Source: Bacillota bacterium (GTDB taxonomy: Bacteria > Bacillota > Sulfobacillia > Symbiobacteriales > Symbiobacteriaceae). From it: a stretch of DNA of 64,000 bases. The position numbers were made by a program, and so were the translations under genes. The stretch is taken from positions 1-64,000 of the forward strand of contig JAMNXV010000132.1 in assembly GCA_023623185.1 (NCBI GenBank), written 5' to 3'. A model generated the notes under the pieces. The model searched no databases. It was not told the origin of the DNA and saw only the letters and a program-made list of their open reading frames with translations. Of this stretch, positions 25,153 through 34,737 are shown piece by piece (the first letter of the stretch is position 1; each line of letters starts with the position of its first letter).

Positions 25153-26050
25153 TGGGCTGGGGCTGGGCGACGACGACCCGGCCCGCAACCCGCTCATGAC
25201 CGCGGAGATGCCGGCCTTCCGATCGCTGCTGGGCGGAAGGCCGCTTTGGCGCGGGGCGGTGCCCTATTCGGGGCCGAACGTGGCGGCCGTCGTCACCGAC
25301 CCGAGCCTGGGCGTGCCCGGCCTGCCCCAGAGCGCGACGGGGCAGACCGCCATCTTCACCGGGCAGAACGGGGCCCGGGCGATCGGGCGGCACCTGAACG
25401 CCTACCCGACCCCCACGCTGAAGGCCATCCTGAACGAGCACTCGATCTTCAAGCGGGTGGTGGAGCGGGGGCTCACGGCCACCTTTCTGAACGCGTTCCG
25501 GCCCGAGTTCTTCGAGTGGGTGGCCGCGGGGCAGCCCCTGCAGGCAGACCGGCGCTACCGGCCCTCGGCGTCGACCGTCGCGGCGCTGGCAGCCGGCATC
25601 CAGGTGTTCCGGGATTTCGACCAGCTGCGGCGGGGGGAGGCGGTGGGCTTTGACATCGACCACCACGTCCTCCGGCAGATGGGCTATGACCTCGATCCGG
25701 TGGACCCCGCCGAGGCCGGCCGGAGGGCGGCCCGGGTGGCTGCCGAGCACCACTTCACGCTCTACGAGCACTTCCTCACCGACCGGGCCGGCCACGCCCG
25801 CGACATGGATGAGGCGCGGCGGGTGCTGGAGCGGCTCGACCGCTTTCTGGGCGGGCTGCTGGAGGCCCTGCCGGACGATCACCTGCTGGTGATCACCTCT
25901 GACCACGGCAATATTGAGGACCTGTCGGTGAAGCCGCACACGTTCAACCCCGTGGCCACCATCGTACGGGGCCCGGGCGCCGGAGATGTGGCCAGGCGCA
26001 TCCGGTCGCTGCTGGACATCGCCCCGGCGATCCTGGATGTGGTGGGGTAA
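25127..26050 (+). CDS. Phosphoglyceromutase/alkaline-phosphatase-superfamily metalloenzyme
   Basis: A 307-residue protein. The N-terminal metal motif FFIDGLGLGDDDP, the nucleophile region GLPQSATGQTAIFTGQNG, and the C-terminal metal ligands TSDHGNIEDLSVKPHTFNP define a cofactor-independent phosphoglyceromutase-like fold. It is much shorter than true iPGM (about 510), so it is a stand-alone metallo-phosphatase or mutase of unknown substrate. The GTG start overlaps the DUF421 gene, suggesting coupling. No signal peptide is evident, so it acts in the cytosol. Confidence 0.78.
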   Translation: MRVMMFFIDGLGLGDDDPARNPLMTAEMPAFRSLLGGRPLWRGAVPYSGPNVAAVVTDPSLGVPGLPQSATGQTAIFTGQNGARAIGRHLNAYPTPTLKAILNEHSIFKRVVERGLTATFLNAFRPEFFEWVAAGQPLQADRRYRPSASTVAALAAGIQVFRDFDQLRRGEAVGFDIDHHVLRQMGYDLDPVDPAEAGRRAARVAAEHHFTLYEHFLTDRAGHARDMDEARRVLERLDRFLGGLLEALPDDHLLVITSDHGNIEDLSVKPHTFNPVATIVRGPGAGDVARRIRSLLDIAPAILDVVG

Positions 26051-26169
26051 CCCTGAACCTGTCGTGCGTGCTCAAGGCGCCGGAACAATCGCAGGGCACT
26101 GACGTCTAGACTGTACGGCGGCATTTTTGACTTGCTTATTCATGAGAGGAGCATCGACGCAACACCGCT

Positions 26170-28548
26170 ATGGACGAACGCACGCTGCGAACCCTGGAGT
26201 TCGCCAAGATAAAGGAGATGCTGGCCGAGCGGACGGCGACCTCGCTGGGGAAGGAGGTCGTGGAGTCGCTCACGCCGGCGACCGACTTCCTGGAGGTGCA
26301 GCACCGGCAGGCCGAGACCACGGAGGCACAGCGGCTCTACCTCGGGGGCCACGCCATCCCGCTGGGCGGCCTGCACGACATCCGCGCGCACGTGCAGCGG
26401 GCGGTGCGCGGGGGCATGCTGGAGCCGGGCGACCTGCTGGACGTGGCCGACACGGCCGCGAGCAGCCGCCGGCTGAAGCGGTTCCTGGAGGAGCAGGAGG
26501 ACCTGCCCATTCTGACTGCGCTCTCGCGCATGCTCGGCACCTTCAACCACCTGGAGGCGGAGATCCGCCGGGCGGTGGATGAGCACGGCGAGGTGCGCGA
26601 CGACGCCAGCCCGGCCCTGGCGGAGATCCGCCGTTCGATGCGCACGCTGCAGAACCGCATGAAGGACCGGCTGGAGAGCTTCGTGCGGGGCCCGGCGGCC
26701 AAGTACCTGCAGGACCCGATTGTGACGATCCGCGACAACCGGTTCGTGGTGCCGGTGAAGATCGAGTACCGGGCCCAGGTGCCGGGCATCGTGCATGACC
26801 AGTCCAGCTCCGGCTCGACGCTCTTCATCGAGCCGCTGGCCATCGTGGAGATGAACAACGACCTCAGGGAGCTGGCTCTGAAGGAGCGCGAGGAGGTGGC
26901 GCGCATTCTGACGCGCCTCTCCGCCCTGGTGGCCGACGAGGCCGACGCCCTGACGGACACGCTGCAGGCCGTGGCGCAGATCGACTTCGCCTCGGCCAAG
27001 GGCAAGCTCTCGCTGGATCTGAACTGCGTGGAGCCCGAACTGGTCCGGGAGCCGCTGCTGGAGATCCGCAAGGGGCGGCATCCCCTGCTGAAGGGCAACG
27101 TGGTGCCCATCGACGTCCACATCGGCCTCACGTTCGACACCCTGGTGATCACCGGCCCCAACACGGGCGGCAAGACCGTGGCGCTGAAGACCATGGGGCT
27201 CTTCGTCCTCATGGCCCAGGCGGGGCTCCACCTGCCCGCCGGCCATGGCACCCGGGTGGGCATCTTCGAGCAGGTCTTCGTGGACATTGGCGACGAGCAG
27301 TCGATCGAGCAGTCGCTCTCGACCTTCTCGGGGCACATGACCAACATCATCCGGATCCTCGACGCGCTCGAAGGCCCTGCGCTGGTGCTTCTGGATGAAC
27401 TCGGCGCCGGCACCGACCCCACCGAGGGCGCCGCCCTGGCCATGTCGATCCTGGAGCACCTGCACAAGCGCGGGGCGAAGACGGTGGCCACCACCCACTA
27501 CTCGGAGCTGAAGACCTACGCCTACACGCGCAGCCGGGTGGAGAACGCCTCGGTGGAGTTTGACGTGGAGACCCTGCAGCCCACCTTCCGGCTGCTCATC
27601 GGGGTGCCCGGCTCCTCCAACGCCTTTGAGATCTCCCGGCGGCTGGGGCTCCCGCCGCACATCGTCGACCGCGCCCGGCAGTTCCTGACGAAGGAGCAGG
27701 AGCGGGTGGAGGACCTGATTCAGGGTATCCACGCCACCCGGGCGGAGCTGGAGAAAGAGCGCACGGAGGCCACCCGGCTGCGGGCCGAGGCCCAGCGCAT
27801 GCGGGAGGAGTACGAGCGCCGCTATGGCGATGCGAAGAAGAAGGCCGCCGAGACGGTGGAGAAGGCCCGGGCCCAGGCGCAGCAGATCCTGTCCACCGCC
27901 CGGCGGGAGGCCGAGGCGGTGATCAGCGAGCTGAAGCAGGCCCTGCGCGAGCAGCGGGAGGCGGAGCGGATGCAGGCCATCCACACCGCCCGCAGCCGGC
28001 TCGCGCAGGCCCGCCAGGCCGTGCAGCCCGCCGCGGAGGAGCTGCGCCGCCGCAGCGGCGCGGTGCCGCGCGGGCTGAAGCCGGGCGACGCGGTGCGCAT
28101 CGTGTCGCTGGACACCAACGGGTACGTGCTCACCGAACCCGACGCCGACGGCAACCTGCTGGTGCAGGCGGGCATCATCAAGATGACCGTGTCGGTGAAT
28201 GACCTGGAGCGGGTGGAGGAGGAGCAGCCCGCGGCGAAGACCGGCGCTCTCGGCGGCATGCGGACCCGCGGGAAGGGCCTGGCCGCCGCCAAGGCCCGGG
28301 AGGTGCCGACAGAGGTCGATTTGCGGGGGCTGCTGGTGGACGAGGCCCTGGAGCGGGTCGACAAGTTCCTGGACGACGCCATGCTGGCCGGGCTGGACCA
28401 GGTGCGCATCATCCACGGCAAGGGCACCGGCGCCCTGCGCAAGGCCGTGACGGAGGCCCTGCGGCGCGACCGCCGGGTGGCATCGTACCGTCTGGGTGGC
28501 ATCGGCGAGGGCGGCGACGGGGTGACGGTGGCGAAGCTGCGGGAGTGA
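26170..28548 (+). CDS. mutS2: MutS2 endonuclease/ATPase
   Basis: A 792-residue MutS2. It lacks the MutS mismatch-recognition domains and has the core/lever (about 1-300), ATPase with Walker A GPNTGGKTVALKTMG and Walker B LVLLDELGAGTDP (about 330-520), a long coiled-coil region (about 520-640, rich in E/R/A), a KOW-like part, and a C-terminal Smr nuclease domain (VDLRGLLVDEALERVDKF, IIHGKGTGALRKAV). Known roles are suppression of homologous recombination and, in Bacillus, rescue of collided ribosomes. ATG start with weak GAGAGGAG 15 bases upstream. Seems monocistronic. Confidence 0.95.
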   Translation: MDERTLRTLEFAKIKEMLAERTATSLGKEVVESLTPATDFLEVQHRQAETTEAQRLYLGGHAIPLGGLHDIRAHVQRAVRGGMLEPGDLLDVADTAASSRRLKRFLEEQEDLPILTALSRMLGTFNHLEAEIRRAVDEHGEVRDDASPALAEIRRSMRTLQNRMKDRLESFVRGPAAKYLQDPIVTIRDNRFVVPVKIEYRAQVPGIVHDQSSSGSTLFIEPLAIVEMNNDLRELALKEREEVARILTRLSALVADEADALTDTLQAVAQIDFASAKGKLSLDLNCVEPELVREPLLEIRKGRHPLLKGNVVPIDVHIGLTFDTLVITGPNTGGKTVALKTMGLFVLMAQAGLHLPAGHGTRVGIFEQVFVDIGDEQSIEQSLSTFSGHMTNIIRILDALEGPALVLLDELGAGTDPTEGAALAMSILEHLHKRGAKTVATTHYSELKTYAYTRSRVENASVEFDVETLQPTFRLLIGVPGSSNAFEISRRLGLPPHIVDRARQFLTKEQERVEDLIQGIHATRAELEKERTEATRLRAEAQRMREEYERRYGDAKKKAAETVEKARAQAQQILSTARREAEAVISELKQALREQREAERMQAIHTARSRLAQARQAVQPAAEELRRRSGAVPRGLKPGDAVRIVSLDTNGYVLTEPDADGNLLVQAGIIKMTVSVNDLERVEEEQPAAKTGALGGMRTRGKGLAAAKAREVPTEVDLRGLLVDEALERVDKFLDDAMLAGLDQVRIIHGKGTGALRKAVTEALRRDRRVASYRLGGIGEGGDGVTVAKLRE

Positions 28549-28756
28549 GTCTACTCCCTCGTAGTAGGGCATCAATCGCTGCGCTTCGTCGATGTACTTC
28601 CAGGCCGCGGCTCGAACATCATCCAGCAGACCTGCGCCCCAGAGTGCCGCCGGTGATTTCGGCCCGGAAGGTGACGAAGAGGACATGCTCCTCCCCGACG
28701 CCCAGGGACCGCACGCCCAGGGATCCGCATGCCCACACGGCCGCCTGCAAACCAAA
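28549..28756. other. Gap after mutS2, possible decayed minus-strand coding end
   Basis: About 200 bases between mutS2 and the terminator of the minus-strand HD gene. On the minus strand, a frame ending in the motif LLDDVRAAAWKYIDEAQRLM and PYYEG looks protein-like but has no start and no recognisable family; upstream it is low-complexity. Could be a remnant or chance. Confidence 0.25.
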
Positions 28757-28785
28757 GGCGGTCCCGCCGTTTTGGCGGGACCGCC
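28757..28785 (-). terminator. Terminator of the HD-domain gene
   Basis: Perfect 12-bp arms GGCGGTCCCGCC and GGCGGGACCGCC, five-base loop. Reading the minus strand the stem is followed by TTTGGTTTG. It lies 20 bases past the HD gene stop. Confidence 0.75.
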
Positions 28786-28805
28786 CAACGATATCCCCCG
28801 GCAAA

Positions 28806-30053
28806 CTACCGGTACTCGCTCTCATACCCAAAGATCTTCTCGCACGCCCGGCGCACCGCGTCCACCTTCTCCGCCGGGCAGAAGACGTACGTGCGCCATA
28901 GGCCCTCGTACTGCCGCGCCATGGCGGCCACCTCGCCCGAGCGGTCCAGCTCCAGCAGCGGGCCGACGCCGTGGCGGGAGCGGACGGGCACCTGCACTTC
29001 CTTGAAGAAGCTGGCCTTCGGGCAGTAGACGATCACCTGGCCGGGCTTGAGCCGGGCGTTCTTCGCGATCTGCTCCTCCAGCGCCTCCCTGGCCTCCGAC
29101 TGGCCGCCGTACCGGGCGATGAAGGCGTCGCGCGCGTCGCCCAGGCTGTCGCCCGAGAGCACGTAGGCCCGCTTGTACAGGCGCCGTTCGATGACGCCCT
29201 CCACCAGCTGCTGGATGATGCCCGGGCCGGGCAGCCGGGCAAGCAGGTCGAGGAAGGTCTGGTCCCCCAGGCCGTAGAGCGCTTCCTCTCGCAGGCCGGT
29301 GTGCCGGGTGTGCAGTTCGACGGCCTTGGAGATCATCGCCCCGGCGGCGATCTTGGCGTGGTGCAGGTAGAGCCGCTCAGTCAGCACGTAGCGCATGCGC
29401 AGCAGGTGGATGACCTCGGTGCGGGCGTCGGGCCGGTCCAGCCCGTGCTTCACCATGTTGATCAGGAGCCGGCCGTCCTCCTTGATGAAGTAGGAGAGGA
29501 CCCGGTCGTCGTAGTTCATGCGCAGGCCCGCGAAGAAGGAGTCGCGCCGCAGGTAGTCCAGCAGGTCGGCGTCGATGGTGGAGGAGACGATCTGCCCCAT
29601 CCACGGCACGGGCGGACGGCCGGTCAGGATCGCCTTCACCCCGTCCAGGTACCCCGAGGCGGCCAACGTGCGGCCCAGCTCGGTGTGAATGCCCAGGAAG
29701 TGCTCCAGCCGCGGGCCGGCGTCGTGGCGCGGGAAGATCTGCCGCTCATCCTCGAACGTGTGCCCGTACGGGATGTGCGTCACGTCGTGAACCAGGATCG
29801 CCAGCCGCACCAGCTGCGCATCCTCCGGGGCGATGGTGAATCCGTTCAGCCGGAGCGACTCCAGCATGCGGTGCGCCATGTGCAGCGCGCCGAGGCTGTG
29901 GTCGAACCGGGTGTGGACGCAGCCGGGGAACACCAGGTGGGCCGTGCCCAACTGTTTGATGGCGCGGAGCCGCTGCATCTCGCGGGTGTCGAGCACCCGG
30001 ACCTCGACGTCGGTCAGGTAGATATCCCCGTGAACGGGGTCGCGCACTTGCAT
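28806..30053 (-). CDS. HD-superfamily metal-dependent phosphohydrolase
   Basis: Starts at the ATG giving MQVRDPVHGDIYLTDVEVR; 415 residues. The opening VRDPVHG and HTRFDHSLGALHMAHRML, then LAILVHDVTHIPYGHTFEDE, supply the H...HD...D metal ligands of dNTPase-like HD proteins (YdhJ/SAMHD1-like). Further conserved parts: MGQIVSSTIDADLLDYLRRD and a region of helices to residue 300. Probably hydrolyses dNTPs or a nucleotide signal; substrate not deducible. On the opposite strand to mutS2 and followed by its own terminator. About 170 bases separate it from the upstream PBP gene. Confidence 0.85.
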   Translation of the reverse strand: MQVRDPVHGDIYLTDVEVRVLDTREMQRLRAIKQLGTAHLVFPGCVHTRFDHSLGALHMAHRMLESLRLNGFTIAPEDAQLVRLAILVHDVTHIPYGHTFEDERQIFPRHDAGPRLEHFLGIHTELGRTLAASGYLDGVKAILTGRPPVPWMGQIVSSTIDADLLDYLRRDSFFAGLRMNYDDRVLSYFIKEDGRLLINMVKHGLDRPDARTEVIHLLRMRYVLTERLYLHHAKIAAGAMISKAVELHTRHTGLREEALYGLGDQTFLDLLARLPGPGIIQQLVEGVIERRLYKRAYVLSGDSLGDARDAFIARYGGQSEAREALEEQIAKNARLKPGQVIVYCPKASFFKEVQVPVRSRHGVGPLLELDRSGEVAAMARQYEGLWRTYVFCPAEKVDAVRRACEKIFGYESEYR

Positions 30054-30226
30054 GTGATCACCCGAACGGTAGTTTCTGCCCCTGGCGCGTCGAACCCTGC
30101 CGCTGGCCGCAATCGTGTTGCATGGCACCTTCCGGCGCTCCGGAGAATCGAGGCGGCCCGGGGGCAAAGCGCAGGGGGAACTGGCTGTCATCCAGTTCCC
30201 CCTGACTTCGTTTCGTGGCCACTGCA

Positions 30227-32893
30227 CTACGGCCGAGTTCCACCGCTGTTCCCGGTCCCTCCGGGCGAGCCGCTCCCCGGGCCGCCTCCGGTGCTGGAAC
30301 TGCCACCCGGGTTGGACGAACCCGACCGGTTGCTGCCCTGGGAGCCGGAGCCGTTGTGGCCGGTGCCGGACTCAGTCCCAGTCCCGGTCCCGGTCCCATT
30401 GCCAGAAGAGCCGTTGTTGCTGCCGGGTCCGGCGCCCTGGTTGCCCTGGTTGTTGCCGTTACCCTGGCCGTTGCCGGGGTTCCGGCCCGGAAGCGAGGGT
30501 TCCTTGCCGGGATCCTGCGCATCCTTCACCGGCGTGCAGTACTCGGTGGGCACTTCCTTCCACCAGTCTGCCGGCCAGTAGCGCCATATGTTGTTGGGGT
30601 TGGTGGGGTGCTTCACCCACGTGGTCGGCCGCTTGATGAGGGTGAGGGTCTCGGGGGTGCCCTCGCAGCCCTCCTGCCACAGCAGGTAGCGCTTGATCTC
30701 CCGGCCGTCGTCGGTGGTCAGGAACGGCACCTGCACGACCTTCACCTGCTGGAACCAGGTCTCCGGCTTGGGCTCGTGCCCCTGCAGGAACCAGTCGGTC
30801 TTCACCTGATCCTCCGGGCACCACACGGAGGGCTGGTTGCCGGTGATCTCGCAGTACTGCGCCTGCACAACGCCCCGGGGCCGCTCCCAGTCGGCCGGCG
30901 CTTCGTCGTAGAACTCGTTCATGATCGCCGTCCAGATGCGGGTGGGCGGTCCGGCGCCGGTCCAGTTCCGCCAGCCGCCTCCGCCGTGGGGCAGCCGCTT
31001 GCGCCCCTCGTCGTTGTCGTAGCCCGTCCAGACGCCGACGACCAGGTCAGAGGTGAAGCCGACAAACCAGGCGTCGTGCCAGTTTTCGGTGGTTCCGGTC
31101 TTGCCGGCGGCGGGCCAGCCGTGCCAGCCCTTGGTCTCGTAGGAAGGCGTCCCGCGCTGGATGACGCCCTTCAGCACATCGACCATCAGCCAGGCCGAGT
31201 TCCGGTCGACCACCTGCTCCACCTTGGGCCTGGCCTCCCAGATGACCTCGCCGTACTTGTTCTCGATGCGGGTGATGACCACCGGGTCGGTCTTCTGCCC
31301 CAGGCTGCCCAGCACGCCGAAGGCGGCGGTCATCTCGAGGGGGGTGACGCCCTGGCTCAGGCCGCCCAGGGTGAGGGCCAGGTTCTCGTCGTTGATGACC
31401 GGGTTCTCCTCACGGGAGACCAGGGGCAGGCCCAGCTTCCGGCCGTACTCCAGGCCCTTGGAGGGCGTCACGGCCTCCAGGGTGCGCACGGCGGCGGCGT
31501 TGCGGGACTGCTCGACCACCCATCGCATGGTCTTCAGCCCCTGGTAGTTGAACTCGTAGTTCTCGGGCCAGACGTTGGTTCCGTCCTCGTTCAGGCGGGG
31601 CGGGGAGTCGTCGATGATGGTCGCCGGCCCCCAGCCCAGCAGGTCGATCGCAGGCAGATAGGCCACCAGCGGCTTGATGGTGGAGCCGGGGTCGCGGCGG
31701 GCCTGGGTCGCCCGGTTGAAGCCCAGCATGTGCTTGTGCTCCATGCCGCCCACCAGCGCCAGCACGTGCCCGTTGGTGTGGTCCATCACGACCACGGCGG
31801 CCTCAGGCACCTCGGTATCCTCGCTGCCGCTGTACTCCACGGTGGCCGCGGGCATGATCTCCCACAGCTTCTCCTGCGCGATCCGCTGCTTCTCGGGGTC
31901 CAGGGCCGTGTAGATGCGCAGACCCTTCTGGTACAGGTCGTCGGGGCTGAACGTGAGCAGATTGTACTTGGCCGCCTCCTCCGGATCGGTGAGGATCTGG
32001 ATGACGTAGTCGACGTACCAGTCGCCGGTGAAGGTGACCGTGTTCGGGGTGATCTCCGCGCGCTTGATCTCGGGGACCTCGCGCTTCAGCCGCTCGGCCT
32101 CGGCGGTGTCCAGGTAGCCCTGCTCCACCATGAGGTCGAGCACGATCTCCCGGCGCTCCAGGGCGCCCTCCAGGTTGGTGAAGGGGCTGTACTCCGAGGG
32201 ACCCTTTAGGATACCGGCCAACAGGGCCCCTTCGGAAAGCGTGAGGTCGCGGGCGGACTTGGAGAAGTACAGCTGCGATGCGGCCTCGATGCCGTAGGCC
32301 GTTCCGCCCCAGGCGACCGTGTTGAGGTACTTTTCCAGGATCTGATCCTTGGTGAAGCGCCGCTCCAGCTGGACCGCGATCATCATCTCCTGGACCTTCC
32401 GCTTGATGGTCTGGTCCAGGGTGAGGAAGGCGTTGCGGGCCAGCTGCATCGTGATCGTGGAACCGCCCTCCAGCTGCGAGCCCGGCACGCCCAGAACGTA
32501 CTTGACGTCTGCCCACACGGCGCCGGCCAGCCGGATGGGGTCGATGCCGAAATGGTCGTAGAAGCGGCGGTCCTCGACCGCGATCACCGCATTTCGCACA
32601 TCCTCGGGGATGTCTTCCAGGTCGATCAGGGTGCGGTGCTCGTCCATGGCCAGCTCGTACACTTTATTACCGTAGCGGTCATAGATCACCGACGTGAGGT
32701 CCGGGTCAAACTCGTGGAAGGTTGGCAGGTCCTGATACGCCTGGTAGACGTATGCGCCGGCCAACCCGCCGCCACCGATCATGACGCACAGGAAGAGCAG
32801 GAAGGCATAGACCAGCCAGCGGCGTCTGCGCCTGCGCTGCTTCCCGGGAGGCTGTTTCGGTGGTGAACCTTTAGGCCGTCGGGTATTCGGCAA
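30227..32893 (-). CDS. Class A penicillin-binding protein (PBP1A type)
   Basis: Start chosen at a TTG seven bases after GGAGGT; 888 residues. Basic cytosolic tail (KQRRRRRRWLV), one transmembrane anchor (about 25-48), GT51 transglycosylase domain (about 60-250; EDRRFYDHFGIDP, GGSTITMQLARN, RRFTKDQILEKYLN), transpeptidase domain with SxxK (GSTIKP, about 435), SxN (SRN) and KTGTTE (about 600). The C-terminal 110 residues are Gly/Asn/Ser/Pro-rich (GNGQGNGNNQGNQG), perhaps a wall-spanning tail. Polymerises and cross-links peptidoglycan outside the membrane. Confidence 0.94.
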   Translation of the reverse strand: MPNTRRPKGSPPKQPPGKQRRRRRRWLVYAFLLFLCVMIGGGGLAGAYVYQAYQDLPTFHEFDPDLTSVIYDRYGNKVYELAMDEHRTLIDLEDIPEDVRNAVIAVEDRRFYDHFGIDPIRLAGAVWADVKYVLGVPGSQLEGGSTITMQLARNAFLTLDQTIKRKVQEMMIAVQLERRFTKDQILEKYLNTVAWGGTAYGIEAASQLYFSKSARDLTLSEGALLAGILKGPSEYSPFTNLEGALERREIVLDLMVEQGYLDTAEAERLKREVPEIKRAEITPNTVTFTGDWYVDYVIQILTDPEEAAKYNLLTFSPDDLYQKGLRIYTALDPEKQRIAQEKLWEIMPAATVEYSGSEDTEVPEAAVVVMDHTNGHVLALVGGMEHKHMLGFNRATQARRDPGSTIKPLVAYLPAIDLLGWGPATIIDDSPPRLNEDGTNVWPENYEFNYQGLKTMRWVVEQSRNAAAVRTLEAVTPSKGLEYGRKLGLPLVSREENPVINDENLALTLGGLSQGVTPLEMTAAFGVLGSLGQKTDPVVITRIENKYGEVIWEARPKVEQVVDRNSAWLMVDVLKGVIQRGTPSYETKGWHGWPAAGKTGTTENWHDAWFVGFTSDLVVGVWTGYDNDEGRKRLPHGGGGWRNWTGAGPPTRIWTAIMNEFYDEAPADWERPRGVVQAQYCEITGNQPSVWCPEDQVKTDWFLQGHEPKPETWFQQVKVVQVPFLTTDDGREIKRYLLWQEGCEGTPETLTLIKRPTTWVKHPTNPNNIWRYWPADWWKEVPTEYCTPVKDAQDPGKEPSLPGRNPGNGQGNGNNQGNQGAGPGSNNGSSGNGTGTGTGTESGTGHNGSGSQGSNRSGSSNPGGSSSTGGGPGSGSPGGTGNSGGTRP

Positions 32894-32962
32894 CTGAAAC
32901 ACCTCCAACAAAGGGAAAGGAATTCGCCTTCTGTGGCGAGACTCCTCTTGGGGCCCCCGGAA

Positions 32963-32991
32963 TTGCATGGGTGGACGGGTTATGCTAGAAT
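32963..32991 (+). promoter_or_regulatory. tyrS promoter
   Basis: TTGCAT (32963-32968), 17-base spacer ending in an extended TGC, TAGAAT (32986-32991), just upstream of the Tyr T-box. Confidence 0.65.
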
Positions 32992-33007
32992 GTGGTGCAA
33001 ATCGGCG

Positions 33008-33288
33008 ATGATGGAGAGAGTAGGCGCTGGAGCCGCCTCCAGAGAGGGGTTGGGCGGTGCAAAACCCCGGGGCCCGGCGTTGAAGTACACTCCTGAGCTG
33101 CCCGCCGAGTCCATCGGCCTTCGGGCGCCTGGCAGGGCGCCTTACCTGGTTAGATGGATAGACCGGGCCGGAAGTTCCCCGTTAACGGAACGCGAGAGTG
33201 GGCCCTTCTCGGGGTCAACCAGGGTGGTACCGCGGCGTCGAGGCGGACGTCGTCCCTGGACACGACGACCGAGTCAGGGCGCTTTTTT
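33008..33288 (+). promoter_or_regulatory. T-box riboswitch (Tyr) upstream of tyrS
   Basis: Stem I has AGAGAGTAGGCGCTGG and CCAGAGAGG; the specifier loop GTTGAAG-TAC-ACTCCTGAGC carries the Tyr codon TAC (33086-33088). The T-box AGGGTGGTACCGCGG is at 33221-33235. A terminator follows (GTCGTC...GACGAC inner arms) ending in a TTTTTT run at 33283-33288. Regulates tyrS by tRNA-Tyr charging. Confidence 0.94.
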
Positions 33289-33314
33289 CCGCCCTGCATG
33301 CACGGGAAGGACGG

Positions 33315-34541
33315 ATGACAATGGGCTTCATGAGTGTCGATGAACAGTTGAAGATCCTGATGCGCGGCGTGGTGGACCTGGTCACCGAGGAGGAGATGCG
33401 GCAGAAGCTGGAGCGCTCGGTGAAGACGGGCAGGCCCCTGCGGGTGAAGCTGGGCATTGACCCCACGGGGAAGGACCTGACCCTGGGCCACACGGTGCCG
33501 CTGCGCAAGCTGCGGGACTTCGTCGAGTGCGGCCACCACGGCGTGCTGATCATCGGCGACTACACGGCGATGGTCGGCGACCCCACCGGGCGCAACGAGG
33601 CCCGGCCGCAGCTGACTCACGAGGAGACGACGGCGAACGCCCAGCGCTACCTGGAGCAGGCGGCCCGGGTGCTGGACGTCAGCAAGCTGGAGATCCGGCG
33701 CAACAGCGAGTGGCTGGCGCCGATGACCTTCGCCGACGTCACCCGGCTGGCCGCGCAGTCAACGGTCGCCCGCATGCTAGAACGGGAAGACTTCAAGAAA
33801 CGTTACGATGAAGGTCGCCCAATTTACATTCACGAGTTCTTCTACCCGCTGATGCAGGGAACGGACTCGGTGGCGGTCCAGGCCGATGTGGAGCTGGGCG
33901 GCACCGACCAGAAGTTCAACCTGCTGACGGGGCGCGACCTGCAGAGGAACGCGGGGCAGGAGCCCCAGGTCTGCCTGATGACGCCGATCGTGGAGGGACT
34001 GGACGGCACCGAGAAGATGTCGAAGTCCCTGGGCAACTACATCGGGCTGGACCACTCGCCGGACGAGATGTTCGGCCGGACGATGTCGATTCCCGACACG
34101 CTGATCATCACTTATTTTACATACTTCACGGATGTCCCGCAGGCCGAGATCGACCGGATCCAGGCCGCCATGGCCGCGGGCGAAAACCCGATGGAGTTCA
34201 AGAAGCAGCTCGGCCGGGCGATCATCACCACCTACGGCGGCACCGAGGAGGAGGCCCGCCGGGCCGAGGAGCGCTGGGTCGCCCAGTTCTCCAGGGGCGA
34301 GCTGCCCGACGACATCCCCGACGTCGAGATCCCCGCGGCGGAGATGCCGATGCAGGCGGCCCGCGTGCTGTTCACCGCCGGCCTGGCCCCGTCGCTGAGC
34401 GAGGCCCGCCGGCTGATCGAGCAGGGCGGCTTTTCGGTGGACGGCGAGAAGGTGACCGACTCCAGGGCCGAGCTGACGTTGAGGCCCGGCCAGGTATTGA
34501 AGGCCGGCAAGCGGAAGTACGGCCGGGTGGTGCTGAAGTAG
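33315..34541 (+). CDS. tyrS: Tyrosyl-tRNA synthetase
   Basis: A 408-residue class I synthetase. HIGH-equivalent DLTLGHTVPLRKL (about residue 55), KMSKS in GTEKMSKSLGNYIG (about 235), and a C-terminal S4 RNA-binding domain (ARRLIEQGGFSVDGEKV). Start ATG at 33315 follows GGGAAGG; ATG 33321 and 33330 are possible. Attaches Tyr to tRNA-Tyr. Controlled by the T-box just upstream and followed by a good terminator, so it is monocistronic. Confidence 0.96.
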   Translation: MTMGFMSVDEQLKILMRGVVDLVTEEEMRQKLERSVKTGRPLRVKLGIDPTGKDLTLGHTVPLRKLRDFVECGHHGVLIIGDYTAMVGDPTGRNEARPQLTHEETTANAQRYLEQAARVLDVSKLEIRRNSEWLAPMTFADVTRLAAQSTVARMLEREDFKKRYDEGRPIYIHEFFYPLMQGTDSVAVQADVELGGTDQKFNLLTGRDLQRNAGQEPQVCLMTPIVEGLDGTEKMSKSLGNYIGLDHSPDEMFGRTMSIPDTLIITYFTYFTDVPQAEIDRIQAAMAAGENPMEFKKQLGRAIITTYGGTEEEARRAEERWVAQFSRGELPDDIPDVEIPAAEMPMQAARVLFTAGLAPSLSEARRLIEQGGFSVDGEKVTDSRAELTLRPGQVLKAGKRKYGRVVLK

Positions 34542-34555
34542 ACGGGGCTCATGGG

Positions 34556-34584
34556 AAGCGGGCGGCAGCGATGCCGCCCGCTTT
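34556..34584 (+). terminator. tyrS terminator
   Basis: Perfect 11-bp arms AAGCGGGCGGC and GCCGCCCGCTT, six-base loop, followed by TGGCG. Fifteen bases past the stop. Confidence 0.75.
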
Positions 34585-34737
34585 GGCGCGGCAGGGGCCT
34601 GGTCGGGATGGTTACGGTGCCGGCCCGGGTGTTGACAGGTTTCCGCGCCGTGCGGGCGCAGGCATGTTCCCGCGGCGAACAGGCATAGGCTGGCTATGTC
34701 CGGGAGGTGCACCCCGGAACGGGGGAGGGGGAGGACC

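Noticed and set aside
28971-30581. 536-codon plus-strand frame opposite the HD and PBP genes
   Set aside because: Antisense shadow; the minus strand carries clear HD and PBP motifs.
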